Source: Lachnospiraceae bacterium
GTDB taxonomy: Bacteria > Bacillota_A > Clostridia > Lachnospirales > Lachnospiraceae
Length of the DNA stretch: 64,000 nt
Direction: 5' to 3'
Assembly: GCA_009911175.1 (NCBI GenBank)
Contig: QXWX01000036.1
Coordinates: forward strand, 1 to 64,000
Numbering within the stretch: position 1 is the first letter of the stretch; every line of letters begins with the position of its first letter. Below, in pieces: positions 34,940 to 43,856 of this stretch. A model generated the notes under the pieces. That model saw only the letters and a program-made list of their open reading frames with translations, was not told the DNA's origin and ran no database searches. A program made the translations under genes and the position numbers.

Positions 34940-37295
34940 GAATGATACGGATGCCATTGTGAAAAAACTGGCGAAGAAAAGCCTTGCAAGTGAGAAGCGC
35001 CGGAACCTGATGGTAGTGGCTGCTGTCGCATTGGCGGCGTTTTTGATCTGCTTTGCGGCGGTGATACCTGTTTCTATCGCACAGATTCAGCGGAATCAGG
35101 TGGCTGACACTTATGAGGCGGTTTTCACCGGTGTTGACGCATCCGATACCGCGGCACTGAAAAAGCGGCCGGAGTTTGCGCGCGTGGGAGAATATTATCT
35201 GCTGGGAGAGGAGCATTCCAGGCAGGGGTACAACGTCTCCTATGTGTACTGCGACAGCGAAATGATGTATATCGCCCGCAGCCAGATGGAGCTGATAAAG
35301 GGAAGGCTCCCGGAGCTGGCAAATGAAGTCGCTGTCAGCGAATATTTTCTCTCCGCTTACGACACTGGTGCCGAAATCGGTGAGACAGTCCGATTGGATA
35401 CCGAAAGCTTTCATGGAGATTATACCGTGACAGGAATCCTGGAGAGCGAAGGGGAACAGGAAGCGAATACCTGTGTCGCTGTCGTTTCCAAAACGGCATT
35501 GGCGCAGCACCCCGGATTTGATCCTTCCGGGTATCGCGCCTATGTACACTTTCAAAATGACAGGCAGTTGGGCGAGGAAACCATGACCGCCCATTGCCGG
35601 GAGATTGCCGCACAGTATGGCCTCCCCCATGTGGCAATGAACAGCAATTATTTTGCCTATCATTCCAGGCCCATCGATTTTGTGCCCACCTTTGGCATTG
35701 CTGCCCTGGCGCTTTTTGGCGGATATGTGGTCATCCAGAGCATTTTCCGTATCTCAGTTCATGACAAAATACAAAGCTACGGACAGCTTCGCACCATCGG
35801 CGCAACAGCAAAACAGATCCGGCGTATCGTGAAAAGGGAGAGCCGGCGGCTCTGCTGCATTGGAATCCTTCCTGGCGTTTTGCTGGGTGCTGGCGGCGGT
35901 CTGCTCCTGTTTCCAAAGGGGTTCCATGTCGGCTGGTATGGGCTGGCTGCGCTTCTGACTGCGGTGGCCTGCTGGTTTATGGTATCTATTTCCGTTCTCA
36001 GGCCGGTCAAAATTGCTGCTAATATCTCACCGCTTCAGGCGGTGCGCCTTTCCGTCGGACAGGAAACAGTACATGGCAGGGAGAAACATCGAAAATTAAG
36101 CCCCTTATCCATGGGATTCGCAAATTTTCAGCGTGACCGAAAAAGGTCGGTGAGTATTGTGGCCTCCTTAAGTCTTGGGGGGATCCTTCTTCTGGTGGTG
36201 TCCTCTATCGTTCTGACCAGGTCACCGGGGCAGATCGCAAGGCTGCTTTTCCCGGACGGAGATTATAAGATCTATCTGTCATCTGAACAGCCGGAGGAGG
36301 AGGTCATGGCCGCCGGCAATCCGCTGAATGAAGAACTGCGGAAGCAAATCCTTTCTGTAGACGGGGTGAGGTCAGTACTGGCTACCCGCCGGTCCCTGCA
36401 CGGCAAATTTAGAACTTCCGCGGATGACGGGGCTGGGATGTGCGATATGCTGACGGACGAGAACCGGCTGGATGTGGAAGCCGCACTGGTATCCGGCATC
36501 ATGCCGGAGGACTCCCGAAGCGTCCTTCTGGGTACAAACTACCAGAAAGCTCTTGGAGATATAGAGGCGGGAGAGGACATCTGGCTGTCCCTGGGCCGGG
36601 AAACCGTGACAGTTACCATATCCGGCCTGTTTGACGCAGAGAAGATGGCAAACGGACATGGCGCGCTGACCATGGATTCGGCAGCTCTGTTCGCGCCGGA
36701 AGAACTGTTCCTTGATCTCCATCCCGAGATCGATAGCTTTGACTATTCCTGGAGCATAGTCAGCGCCCCGGAAAAATCAGAGTCTGTGGAAAGCGGACTG
36801 AAAGAGATCGTATCCGGACACAGCAATCTTGGGCTGGATACCTTGGCTGCTCATATCGAGTATGAGAAAATGCAGAGCAGCATTATTTTCGGCAGTATGC
36901 AGGCCGTTTCCTGTCTCATCTTTCTGTTTGGCGTGGTCAACCTGATCAATACGACACTTTCCAACCAGATGTCAAGAAAGCGGGAGAGCAGTATCCTGCG
37001 TTCCATCGGCCTGACGGGGAAGCAGCTATGCCAGATGAATATTGCTGAGGGGATGTGCTATGCATTTTTCGCGGCGCTGGCGACCGTAATTGTAGGAGTG
37101 CCGGTTTCCGTGGTAATATGTATGGAAGTGAGTAAAAAATCCTTTGCCGGAAAAATTGTTCCATATCGGTTTCCATTTCTGGAAATGGGGTTGTTTATCC
37201 TGGTGTTGTTTGGCATGGAACTGATTCTGTCTGTCTGGACGGTCCGCAGGCAGAAAAAGCAATCTCTGGCAGAGCAGATTTCTTTCAATATATGA
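34923..37295 (+). CDS. FtsX/MacB-type ABC exporter permease
   Basis: A 790-residue membrane protein with an N-terminal membrane segment (about 35-60), a large extracellular domain, a three-segment FtsX core (GYVVIQSIFRISVHDKIQSYGQLRTIGAT), a second extracellular domain and a final core (ISLSNQ-like NTTLSNQMSRKRESSILRSIGLTG). Such permeases expel peptides or lipophilic drugs. Its own ATPase is broken, so it is either idle or energised by another ATPase such as those at 44777 or 51764. Confidence 0.85.
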   Translation: MIWPFENDTDAIVKKLAKKSLASEKRRNLMVVAAVALAAFLICFAAVIPVSIAQIQRNQVADTYEAVFTGVDASDTAALKKRPEFARVGEYYLLGEEHSRQGYNVSYVYCDSEMMYIARSQMELIKGRLPELANEVAVSEYFLSAYDTGAEIGETVRLDTESFHGDYTVTGILESEGEQEANTCVAVVSKTALAQHPGFDPSGYRAYVHFQNDRQLGEETMTAHCREIAAQYGLPHVAMNSNYFAYHSRPIDFVPTFGIAALALFGGYVVIQSIFRISVHDKIQSYGQLRTIGATAKQIRRIVKRESRRLCCIGILPGVLLGAGGGLLLFPKGFHVGWYGLAALLTAVACWFMVSISVLRPVKIAANISPLQAVRLSVGQETVHGREKHRKLSPLSMGFANFQRDRKRSVSIVASLSLGGILLLVVSSIVLTRSPGQIARLLFPDGDYKIYLSSEQPEEEVMAAGNPLNEELRKQILSVDGVRSVLATRRSLHGKFRTSADDGAGMCDMLTDENRLDVEAALVSGIMPEDSRSVLLGTNYQKALGDIEAGEDIWLSLGRETVTVTISGLFDAEKMANGHGALTMDSAALFAPEELFLDLHPEIDSFDYSWSIVSAPEKSESVESGLKEIVSGHSNLGLDTLAAHIEYEKMQSSIIFGSMQAVSCLIFLFGVVNLINTTLSNQMSRKRESSILRSIGLTGKQLCQMNIAEGMCYAFFAALATVIVGVPVSVVICMEVSKKSFAGKIVPYRFPFLEMGLFILVLFGMELILSVWTVRRQKKQSLAEQISFNI

Positions 37296-37336
37296 CATCA
37301 TAATGCGTTTTACGGTTCACACAGTAACCATTTTAC

Positions 37337-37637
37337 GTTACATGTCACACCCTGACCAATCACTACGCTGATTGGTCAGGAGGATGCACATAAAAGCTGG
37401 GATTCAGGCCGTCCATTGCCGTAGGCAATTTTAAATGACGGCCTGAGTTACAGGGCACGCCTGGTCAAGGTGTGACCTGTAATCAATTATTGTTACATGT
37501 CACACCCTGACCAATCACTACGCTGATTGGTCAGGAGGATGCACATAAAAGCTGGGATTCAGGCCGTCCATTGCCGTAGGCAATTTTAAATGACGGCCTG
37601 AGTTACAGGGCACACCTGGTCAAGGTGTGACCTGTAA
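37337..37637. repeat. Tandem pair of 146-bp palindromic units
   Basis: Unit 1 (37337-37482) and unit 2 (37492-37637) differ at one base that I can see (G to A in CAGGGCACGC) and are spaced 155 bases start to start. Each is itself folded. The outer arms TTACATGTCACACC and GGTGTGACCTGTAA pair, CCAATCA/TGATTGG is a side stem, and TCAGGCCGTC/GACGGCCTGA is an inner stem with ATTGCC/GGCAAT at its tip. The start resembles the family-2 repeat. GTAACCATTTTAC occurs at both borders. Confidence 0.85.
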
Positions 37638-37677
37638 CCATTTTACAGCAACAGATAAACATTTCACAGCTATTCCA

Positions 37678-37706
37678 TTGTTTTGGTGTTTCGGATAGGC
37701 TATAAT
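37678..37706 (+). promoter_or_regulatory. Promoter of the LytTR two-component genes
   Basis: TTGTTT (37678-37683) and TATAAT (37701-37706) with a 17-base spacer, 36 bases before the TTG start codon. Confidence 0.55.
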
Positions 37707-37741
37707 AAAATGTCTGTCTTGATGATTTAGGAGGTGGCACA

Positions 37742-38446
37742 TTGATCCATATTGCAATCTGCGACGATGAAAAACAGATGTCCGATCACATAAAGACTTT
37801 TGTTTCCGACTTTTTTCGTAAAAAGAACAGAGAGATCCGTCTCCGGACGTTTTTAAGCGGCGAAGAGCTGCTGAACTACGATGGGCAGATCGACATCCTG
37901 TTTCTGGATATCCAGATGAATGGCATGGATGGTATGGAGACGGCAAGGAAACTGAGGGCGGATAAGTTCCGGGGATTTTTGATCTTCATCACGGTACTGA
38001 AAGAGATGGTATTCCAGTCTTTTGAGGTGCAGGCTTACGATTATCTGGTCAAGCCGGTGGAAGAAAAGCAGTTTGAGAGAACCATGGAGCGCCTGTTAGC
38101 CTCTATGCAGAGCGTCGGTGAAGACAGCCTGCTCGTGCAGAAGGGATATGAAGGGCGCATTATTCGAAAGGATGAGATTGTCTTTTGTGAGATCATAGAC
38201 CGGAAAATATATCTGAACCTGGTATCAGACGAAGTTCTTGATTATTATGAGCGGATTGAAAATCTGGAAACGAAACTGGGCGGCCATTTTTTCCGATGCC
38301 ACAGGAGCTATCTCATCAATCTGAAGCACTTAAAAGGTTATAAAAACGGGACTGCCTACATGGATAACGGCAAAGAGGTTCCCGTATCACGGCTGCGGAG
38401 TAAAGAGTTCTCCAGTGTTGTGCTGCGGTATATGAAGAACATCTGA
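37742..38446 (+). CDS. LytTR family response regulator (AgrA/VirR type)
   Basis: A 234-residue regulator: receiver domain with CDDE (7-10) and phosphoacceptor Asp56 in LFLDIQMNGMDG, Lys in YDYLVKPVEE, then a LytTR DNA-binding domain (about 130-234) with FFRCHRSYLINL and VPVSRLRSKEF. It starts with TTG at 37742, supported by GGAGG eight bases upstream and alignment of the receiver strand MIHIAICDD. Pairs with the GHKL kinase downstream. No AgrB/AgrD-like peptide genes are seen next to it. Confidence 0.9.
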   Translation: MIHIAICDDEKQMSDHIKTFVSDFFRKKNREIRLRTFLSGEELLNYDGQIDILFLDIQMNGMDGMETARKLRADKFRGFLIFITVLKEMVFQSFEVQAYDYLVKPVEEKQFERTMERLLASMQSVGEDSLLVQKGYEGRIIRKDEIVFCEIIDRKIYLNLVSDEVLDYYERIENLETKLGGHFFRCHRSYLINLKHLKGYKNGTAYMDNGKEVPVSRLRSKEFSSVVLRYMKNI

Positions 38447-38529
38447 GATTCGAAAGGGTCCTGATTCGGATTGCCGGCCTGCCTGAAAGGGTGCCGGGCA
38501 GATAGGGAGATTTCCATATGGGAGGTAAA

Positions 38530-39858
38530 ATGGCTGAGTATTTAGACTTTTTTAATAGATATATTATGGGTGTTACCGAGATATCTATCCAGCTTTATTT
38601 TCTGGCAAAAATCCTGAAAAAGAAAATATGGATTCCTTTGTATTTCCTGTTTGCGGTATGTGCGGTGGTTGTCAACGATTTTTTTTCGGTCGTCACGATA
38701 ACGGGCTTCGTGGTGTATGTATTTCTTCTTACGGGATACGGGATGCTGGTCTGTCACGCGGATTTTAAGTTTTCTATTTTGTATGCGGCCTTGATGACTG
38801 AAATCATGCTGCTCTGCTTTGGGATTGTGAACTCCCTGACGGGGCTTTTATACTCATGGAGGCCGGATTTTTTCTGTGGTAATGCCGGCATTGCGGTCAT
38901 GCTGGGCAGCGAGGCGGCGTCACTTCTGCTGGCCGGGTTTTGTTATTATATGGTATATCGCTATTTTTCTTATTATACCGCAGCGGAAATGCAGCAGATG
39001 TTTCTGGTTTTCATCCCGATCCTGATGATCTTTATTATGAGTGAGTACATTAATACGATCGCATTTGAGTACGGGTATAAGGTGAAAGGGGAGGAAGAAC
39101 CTTACCTGTATCTGTTCAACCACTGGCAGCTGCTCGTCATGCAGTTTTTTGGGCTTTTAAGTGTGTTCTGCATCCTGTTCTCTTATAAGAAATTGCAGCA
39201 GAACTTCCGCCTTAGCAGAGAATTATCATTGCTGGAGCAGGAAGAACATTCCCTGAATCAGTATGTAGAGGAGGCGAAGACCCGTTACGATGAAACAAAG
39301 TCATTCCGCCATGACATCAGGAATCACATCGCAGTGGTAAAAAAGCTCCTGCAGAGCGGGAAAGTCGAGGAAGCTGTAAGCTATATGGAAGATATGGACG
39401 ATATGGCGGAAAAAATGTCATTCCCCTGCAGTACCAATAACCCGGTAGTGGATATCCTGGCAGGAAATAAACTGGGGATTGCAAAAAGCATGGGGATAGG
39501 CGTGGATTGTTCCCTCCTTCTGCCATACCCCTGCAGCCTGCGGGACATTGATATCTGCATTGTCCTGTCAAACGCGCTGGATAATGCGATTCATGCATGT
39601 AAAAATCTGGATGACGGCACAGATGGGCATATCTATGTGTCCGGGCGTATCCAGGGAGATTTTCTTATGATAGAAGTGGAGAACAGCTTCCATGGAAAAG
39701 ATACGTTCAAAAAAGGGACTGGCTTGTCGAATGTAAAAAAGGTAGCCGAAAAATATGGCGGCGCCATGAGTATAGAGACACGGGGGGATGTATTTATCCT
39801 ACAGGTACTGCTGATCATCCCACAGCATCCAGAAAGCATCTCACAGCAAATGGATTAA
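38530..39858 (+). CDS. GHKL-type sensor histidine kinase (AgrC/VirS-like)
   Basis: A 442-residue kinase with six to seven N-terminal membrane segments (about 1-215), a coil, the phosphoacceptor motif KSFRHDIRNHIAVVKKLL and a GHKL ATPase domain with IVLSNALDNAIHAC and GTGLSNVKKVAEKYGG. ATG 38530 follows GGAGGTAAA, so the ATG at 38518 is rejected. Kinases of this build often sense peptides. The partner is the LytTR regulator just upstream. Confidence 0.88.
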   Translation: MAEYLDFFNRYIMGVTEISIQLYFLAKILKKKIWIPLYFLFAVCAVVVNDFFSVVTITGFVVYVFLLTGYGMLVCHADFKFSILYAALMTEIMLLCFGIVNSLTGLLYSWRPDFFCGNAGIAVMLGSEAASLLLAGFCYYMVYRYFSYYTAAEMQQMFLVFIPILMIFIMSEYINTIAFEYGYKVKGEEEPYLYLFNHWQLLVMQFFGLLSVFCILFSYKKLQQNFRLSRELSLLEQEEHSLNQYVEEAKTRYDETKSFRHDIRNHIAVVKKLLQSGKVEEAVSYMEDMDDMAEKMSFPCSTNNPVVDILAGNKLGIAKSMGIGVDCSLLLPYPCSLRDIDICIVLSNALDNAIHACKNLDDGTDGHIYVSGRIQGDFLMIEVENSFHGKDTFKKGTGLSNVKKVAEKYGGAMSIETRGDVFILQVLLIIPQHPESISQQMD

Positions 39859-39965
39859 TCTGCCGCTTCTTACTGCCGAAAAACGAAAAAGGGGACTGTT
39901 TGCAAATGTAAAACAGCTGGGACAGCTCCTTACCCGGCAATATCAAATTGGAGGGAAAAATAAAA

Positions 39966-40889
39966 ATGAATAATAACACAGATTGTTTTGGAACAGACAT
40001 TGAGGCGGTCATAACAAGTTTTAATCAAGGCATGATGATTCTTGAAGCCGTTGAATCTTTATGCGCCCAAACAGTATTGCCACAGAAAATTATCATTGTA
40101 GATGATGGTTCCACAGATGAAGGTTCCTTATGCGTATTAAAAGATATGGAAAAAAAGTCTGATTTACCAATTCCGGTGATGATACATTACCAGGAAAATG
40201 GGGGAGTATCTGCCGCGAGAAATGCTGGTATTAAGAAAACAGAGGCTCCAATGGTATTAGTATTGGATGGAGACGACAAACTGAAACCGGAATATACAGA
40301 GTATGTTAGCCGTCTGCTTGGCAGCAATCCATCCATGGTCGCGGCTTCCTCCTGGATGCATACATTTGGAGTATTGGATTCCATTGTCTGTCCTGCCGGA
40401 GGGAATATAAGTTCATTTTTATCCCGAAATTGTTGTCCGGCGACACATATTCTCCGCCGGGACATTTATGAACAATGCGGGGGATATGATGAATCTATGT
40501 GTTCTGGCTTTGAAGATTGGGATTTCTTTTTAAGTATGTTGGAAACTTCTCCAAAATCTGTGATTGGGATTGTGGATAAACCGCTGATTTGGTATCGTAC
40601 AGCTCCTGCTTCATCAAATATAAGAAGTATGGATAAACGGCTGGAACTGATGCGTTTTATGATAGAAAAGCATGTCAGCAGCTATCATGATCATATCGTA
40701 GACGCGCTGTTAGGAGTGGAAGCTATATCAAATTTCAGGTTATACAATTGGGAAAATGAAGTGATTCATGCAATAACAAACTATCAGGAATTTAGCCGGG
40801 CATCAAAAGATTTTTTAAAAAGTCCGACATATGGTGACGGCGGAATGGCTTCCGCCGTTCGAATTGTTTCAAGAGGAGAAGAAAAATGA
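39966..40889 (+). CDS. GT2 family glycosyltransferase
   Basis: A soluble 307-residue GT-A enzyme: AVITSFNQGMMILEAVESL, IIIVDDGSTDEGS, NGGVSAARNAGI and the DxD motif VLDGDDKLKPEY; CSGFEDWDFFLSM is the ED-like catalytic region. There are no membrane segments. GGAGG lies upstream of ATG 39966. It heads a run of AT-richer genes and overlaps the next gene by four bases. The acceptor could be a surface polymer or a peptide; sequence alone does not say. Confidence 0.85.
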   Translation: MNNNTDCFGTDIEAVITSFNQGMMILEAVESLCAQTVLPQKIIIVDDGSTDEGSLCVLKDMEKKSDLPIPVMIHYQENGGVSAARNAGIKKTEAPMVLVLDGDDKLKPEYTEYVSRLLGSNPSMVAASSWMHTFGVLDSIVCPAGGNISSFLSRNCCPATHILRRDIYEQCGGYDESMCSGFEDWDFFLSMLETSPKSVIGIVDKPLIWYRTAPASSNIRSMDKRLELMRFMIEKHVSSYHDHIVDALLGVEAISNFRLYNWENEVIHAITNYQEFSRASKDFLKSPTYGDGGMASAVRIVSRGEEK

Positions 40890-41290
40890 ATAAGAAAAAA
40901 TGGAGACACATCGTGTCGGTTTATTCGATGATCTACACGGCAATCACATTGTTGAGCAGTGTTTTGTATCTCTGCAATGGTATTTATGAAGATCCAAGCG
41001 GTAACTGGCACGAATTAGACAGGGCTATGATCCTTTTGATTGGGATAGCGGCATTTGAGCTGTGTACGAATCTGCCTGTGAAGCCTTTGATTCTCAGATA
41101 CGTGACGGCGTATATTCCGTCCCTGCTGCTGGCGTTCGCATATGTCTGGTCTACCGGACTGCGGGAACCACTGGCAAAAACAGCATACAGGGATATTTGG
41201 ATAAACTTTACAAGCCTTTTTGTGCTGCTGTCTATCATCAATACTGCCGTTTGTGCTTATAAGAAAAAGAGAGGGGATAAAAAAGGATAA
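40886..41290 (+). CDS. DUF6608-type four-span membrane protein
   Basis: A 134-residue protein with four hydrophobic segments and the conserved-looking stretches GIYEDPSGNWHELDRAMILL and AYVWSTGLREPLAKTAYRDI. It overlaps the glycosyltransferase (ATGA) and its stop overlaps the following start (TAATG), so translation is coupled. Function unknown. Confidence 0.7.
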   Translation: MNKKKWRHIVSVYSMIYTAITLLSSVLYLCNGIYEDPSGNWHELDRAMILLIGIAAFELCTNLPVKPLILRYVTAYIPSLLLAFAYVWSTGLREPLAKTAYRDIWINFTSLFVLLSIINTAVCAYKKKRGDKKG

Positions 41291-41520
41291 TGAGTAAATA
41301 TAACGCTTTATGGGAATATGTTCAGAAAACCGAAAAGGAATCTTTTCGACTGACCTTTGAGGAAATTCAGGATATCGCGGGGATACCCATCGACCATTCT
41401 TTCCTGAAATACAAAAAGGAATTGACGGATTACGGTTATCAGGTCGGGAAAATATCCATGAAAGAGCAGACTGTTATTTTCAATAGGATGCCCTGCAAAA
41501 TCCGCTGTCAGCTTTTATAA
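41290..41520 (+). CDS. Small conserved protein (76 aa), function unknown
   Basis: Starts MSKYNALWEYVQKTEK, with FEEIQDIAGIPIDHSFLKYK in the middle and KISMKEQTVIFNR near the end. This pattern recurs in small Firmicute proteins that look like compact winged-helix or DNA-mimic domains; I cannot name a function. It is coupled to the DUF6608 gene by an overlapping TAATG and has AAAAAGG upstream. Confidence 0.65.
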   Translation: MSKYNALWEYVQKTEKESFRLTFEEIQDIAGIPIDHSFLKYKKELTDYGYQVGKISMKEQTVIFNRMPCKIRCQLL

Positions 41521-41612
41521 ATAATGTGTGGATGCGATTATGATTGATGAAAAATCATCGGGAGTATATAAACGAATGATTGATATTGATGAATAAAAGG
41601 GAGTTTCGGATG

Positions 41613-41948
41613 ATGAAAAAGATGTTAATTTCGATTGGTCTTTTGGCGGTACTGCTTACAGGGTGTGGGAAAACGAATATTGTCAAAACGTATGAGAAGT
41701 CAGAGAATGCCGGAATTTCAGCCACATATTATGAAATAGATAACGGAACATGGAAATGTGATGGTGTAACATATCAATTTAGATTGGAGTTAAGGGGCAG
41801 AATGCCCAACGCTGAATCAGATAGCTATTATGCCGTTCTTACGGACAATAAGAATTTAACTTTCGAGGATGTCTCAAAAAGCCTGTATGGCAGTTTACTT
41901 GAGGATAGTAAGATTATGGAAGGCTCTATTATTGTAGAAATGAGATAA
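41613..41948 (+). CDS. Small secreted lipoprotein
   Basis: A 111-residue protein with signal peptide MKKMLISIGLLAVLLTG and lipobox LLTGC (Cys18). The mature part is about 94 residues with a GTWKCDGVTYQFRLELRGRM core, resembling small immunity-type or DUF4362-like lipoproteins, but no family is certain. AAGGGAGTTTCGG precedes ATG 41610/41613; the upstream ATGs would put extra residues before the signal peptide. Confidence 0.65.
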   Translation: MKKMLISIGLLAVLLTGCGKTNIVKTYEKSENAGISATYYEIDNGTWKCDGVTYQFRLELRGRMPNAESDSYYAVLTDNKNLTFEDVSKSLYGSLLEDSKIMEGSIIVEMR

Positions 41949-41974
41949 AAATCCAGTTATCGAGGTAACTATAT

Positions 41975-43018
41975 ATGGAGAGAAATACAAAATACAAACC
42001 AGATCATTTGTGCATTGCAATATTCACGCTTTGTTTATCCGTGAGGTTTGTAGAATACTTTCTGATTGAAACAGACAAAACGGCTATTGGAGAAAATGTG
42101 CTTCATAAAGTAGTTGGAATTATCATATTGGCTTTGGTACTAAAAAGGGTAAATCTTTCGTGGAGTGATATTGGATTTCAAAGAAACGGTTTTGCAAGCG
42201 GTATTTTGAAAGGATTGTTATTGGGAAGCGTTTGCTTTATTATTTCATATGGTTTGGAATTAGCAATTTTTATTCTGCAAGGCAATCCCGCACATTTAGA
42301 AATGTATATCAGCAGTTTTTCGTTAACCGACTCTCAAATAAAAAATACGGATTTCGTTTTCTTTCTGTTATGTGTGCTATTTAATATGATCAATGTATGG
42401 ATGGAGGAAGGTGTTTTTCGCGGATTATTCATCAGAACACTTTCCGAAACAAAGCCATTTATGCAGGCGAATTTTATTGCCGCATTTTTATTTGGTATTT
42501 GGCATATGGTAATGCCAATCAGAAGTTATATCAACGGCGAAATGTCATTTGCGGCAATGCTTCTTATGGGTATTGGTTATATGATCCTTGCCGGGATTAT
42601 GGGAATCAAATGGGGCCTTCTTTACCGCATAACAGGAAATCTATGGGCAGGGCTTGGCGACCATTTATTCAATAATACTGTTGCTGCAAACATGCTGCAT
42701 GTCGTTTCACTAAATGGCGCAGACGAATTACAAATTGTCCGGATTTTGGCGGCACAAATGATATCCTTTGCAGTTGTGTTGGCAATTCATACTGATCGAA
42801 CGACTAATGTTCGATCAGGTATTACTGCAAGAACAGAAGCGGAAATAGATAACGGAAAAGAAGTTGAAGGACAAAGGAGGAAAGGTTCATTGAACGATTT
42901 AAAAGAATTAGTGAAACTGATGAAAGAGCATCCTATCATTATTGTTGTAACATTGGCGGCGATGGTCGTTGGCGCAATTTTAGGAGCAGCAGCGTTTTAT
43001 CAGGGGTGGTTAGGATGA
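41975..43018 (+). CDS. CPBP family intramembrane metalloprotease with C-terminal extension
   Basis: A membrane-embedded protease of the Abi/CAAX type, 347 residues, about eight membrane segments. Motif 1 is EEGVFRGLFI, motif 2 FLFGIWHMV and motif 3 GDHLFNN. Such proteins process or give immunity to peptides in many clusters. The last 42 residues follow an internal AAAGGAGG and a TTG codon and add one further membrane segment, so the gene may be a fusion. Codon use is AT-rich compared with the flanking kb. Confidence 0.85.
   Translation: MERNTKYKPDHLCIAIFTLCLSVRFVEYFLIETDKTAIGENVLHKVVGIIILALVLKRVNLSWSDIGFQRNGFASGILKGLLLGSVCFIISYGLELAIFILQGNPAHLEMYISSFSLTDSQIKNTDFVFFLLCVLFNMINVWMEEGVFRGLFIRTLSETKPFMQANFIAAFLFGIWHMVMPIRSYINGEMSFAAMLLMGIGYMILAGIMGIKWGLLYRITGNLWAGLGDHLFNNTVAANMLHVVSLNGADELQIVRILAAQMISFAVVLAIHTDRTTNVRSGITARTEAEIDNGKEVEGQRRKGSLNDLKELVKLMKEHPIIIVVTLAAMVVGAILGAAAFYQGWLG
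42890..43018 (+). CDS. Possible internal small membrane protein (42 aa)
   Basis: In frame inside the CPBP gene, TTG 42890 lies nine bases after a perfect AAAGGAGG (42873-42880). It would give MNDLKELVKLMKEHPIIIVV followed by a single membrane helix and AFYQGWLG. The preceding 40 residues of the CPBP frame are hydrophilic linker. Either a real internal start or the trace of an old gene fusion. Confidence 0.4.
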   Translation: MNDLKELVKLMKEHPIIIVVTLAAMVVGAILGAAAFYQGWLG

Positions 43019-43060
43019 GTTTTTATTTGATGCAGATTGAATGACAGGAGGCAATAGAGT

Positions 43061-43816
43061 ATGGAACTTGTAAAATTGACATACGAAAATATGGATAAAG
43101 AACACATCTGCTGTGCTATATCCAATAACAAAGATATTCAGGTCATGTCCAAAAAGAACTGGCTGAAGGAGCGGCTGGACGAAGGGCTTGTATTCTTAAA
43201 AGGCAATGTCCGGGGGAAATGCTTCATTGAGTATATCCCTGCGGAATATGCATGGGCGCCCATCTGGGCAGAGGGCTACATGTACATCGACTGCCTGTGG
43301 GTATCCGGGCAGTTCAAGGGGCATGGATACTCGAACTTCCTGCTGGATGCGTGTATCGGAGACAGTAAAGCGAAAGGAAAAAAGGGGCTTGTGACCCTGT
43401 CCTCCAAAAAGAAAATGGGATTCCTCTCTGATCCAAAGTATATGAGCTATAAGGGATTTCAGACAGCGGATACGGCGGAGCCTTATTTTGAGCTGATGTA
43501 TTTGCCCTTTGAGGAGGACGCTTCCCTTCCACGTTTCCGGGACAGCGTATGCGGGCATGGAGATATGCCGGAAGGATTTGTGCTGTATTATACAAACCAA
43601 TGCCCCTTTACGGCTAAGTATGTACCGATACTGGAGGAGATGGCAAAAGTCAGGAACGCTGCGTTTCAATCCGTACATATTCAGACCAGAGAGGATGCGC
43701 AGAATGCCCCCTCGCCCTTTACAACGTTCTCTCTTTTTTATGACGGGCAGTTTGTGACCCATGAAATCCTGTCGGAGAAGAAATTTGATAAAATTTTAGT
43801 GAGTAAGGGACTGTGA
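43061..43816 (+). CDS. GNAT acetyltransferase with YoaP thioredoxin-like domain
   Basis: A 251-residue cytoplasmic protein. Residues 1-150 are a GNAT fold with YIDCLWVSGQFKGHGYSNFL, the acetyl-CoA loop. Residues about 165-251 form the YoaP domain with LYYTNQCPFTAKYVPILEEM, a thioredoxin-like strand-helix with a CP motif. The substrate is unknown. AGGAGGCAATAGAGT precedes the start. Neighbouring genes suggest a role in a peptide or antibiotic response. Confidence 0.82.
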   Translation: MELVKLTYENMDKEHICCAISNNKDIQVMSKKNWLKERLDEGLVFLKGNVRGKCFIEYIPAEYAWAPIWAEGYMYIDCLWVSGQFKGHGYSNFLLDACIGDSKAKGKKGLVTLSSKKKMGFLSDPKYMSYKGFQTADTAEPYFELMYLPFEEDASLPRFRDSVCGHGDMPEGFVLYYTNQCPFTAKYVPILEEMAKVRNAAFQSVHIQTREDAQNAPSPFTTFSLFYDGQFVTHEILSEKKFDKILVSKGL

Positions 43817-43856
43817 ACCGGAATTACACAAGTCAATAAATTTAGGGAGTGTTGCT

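Noticed and set aside
37337..37637. CRISPR or integron attC array
   Set aside because: Only two near-identical 146-base units with a 9-base gap and no cas or integrase gene nearby.
39858..39965. Short peptide gene (AgrD-like) next to the LytTR system
   Set aside because: No frame with a ribosome site and a suitable leader could be found in this gap or at 38446-38530.
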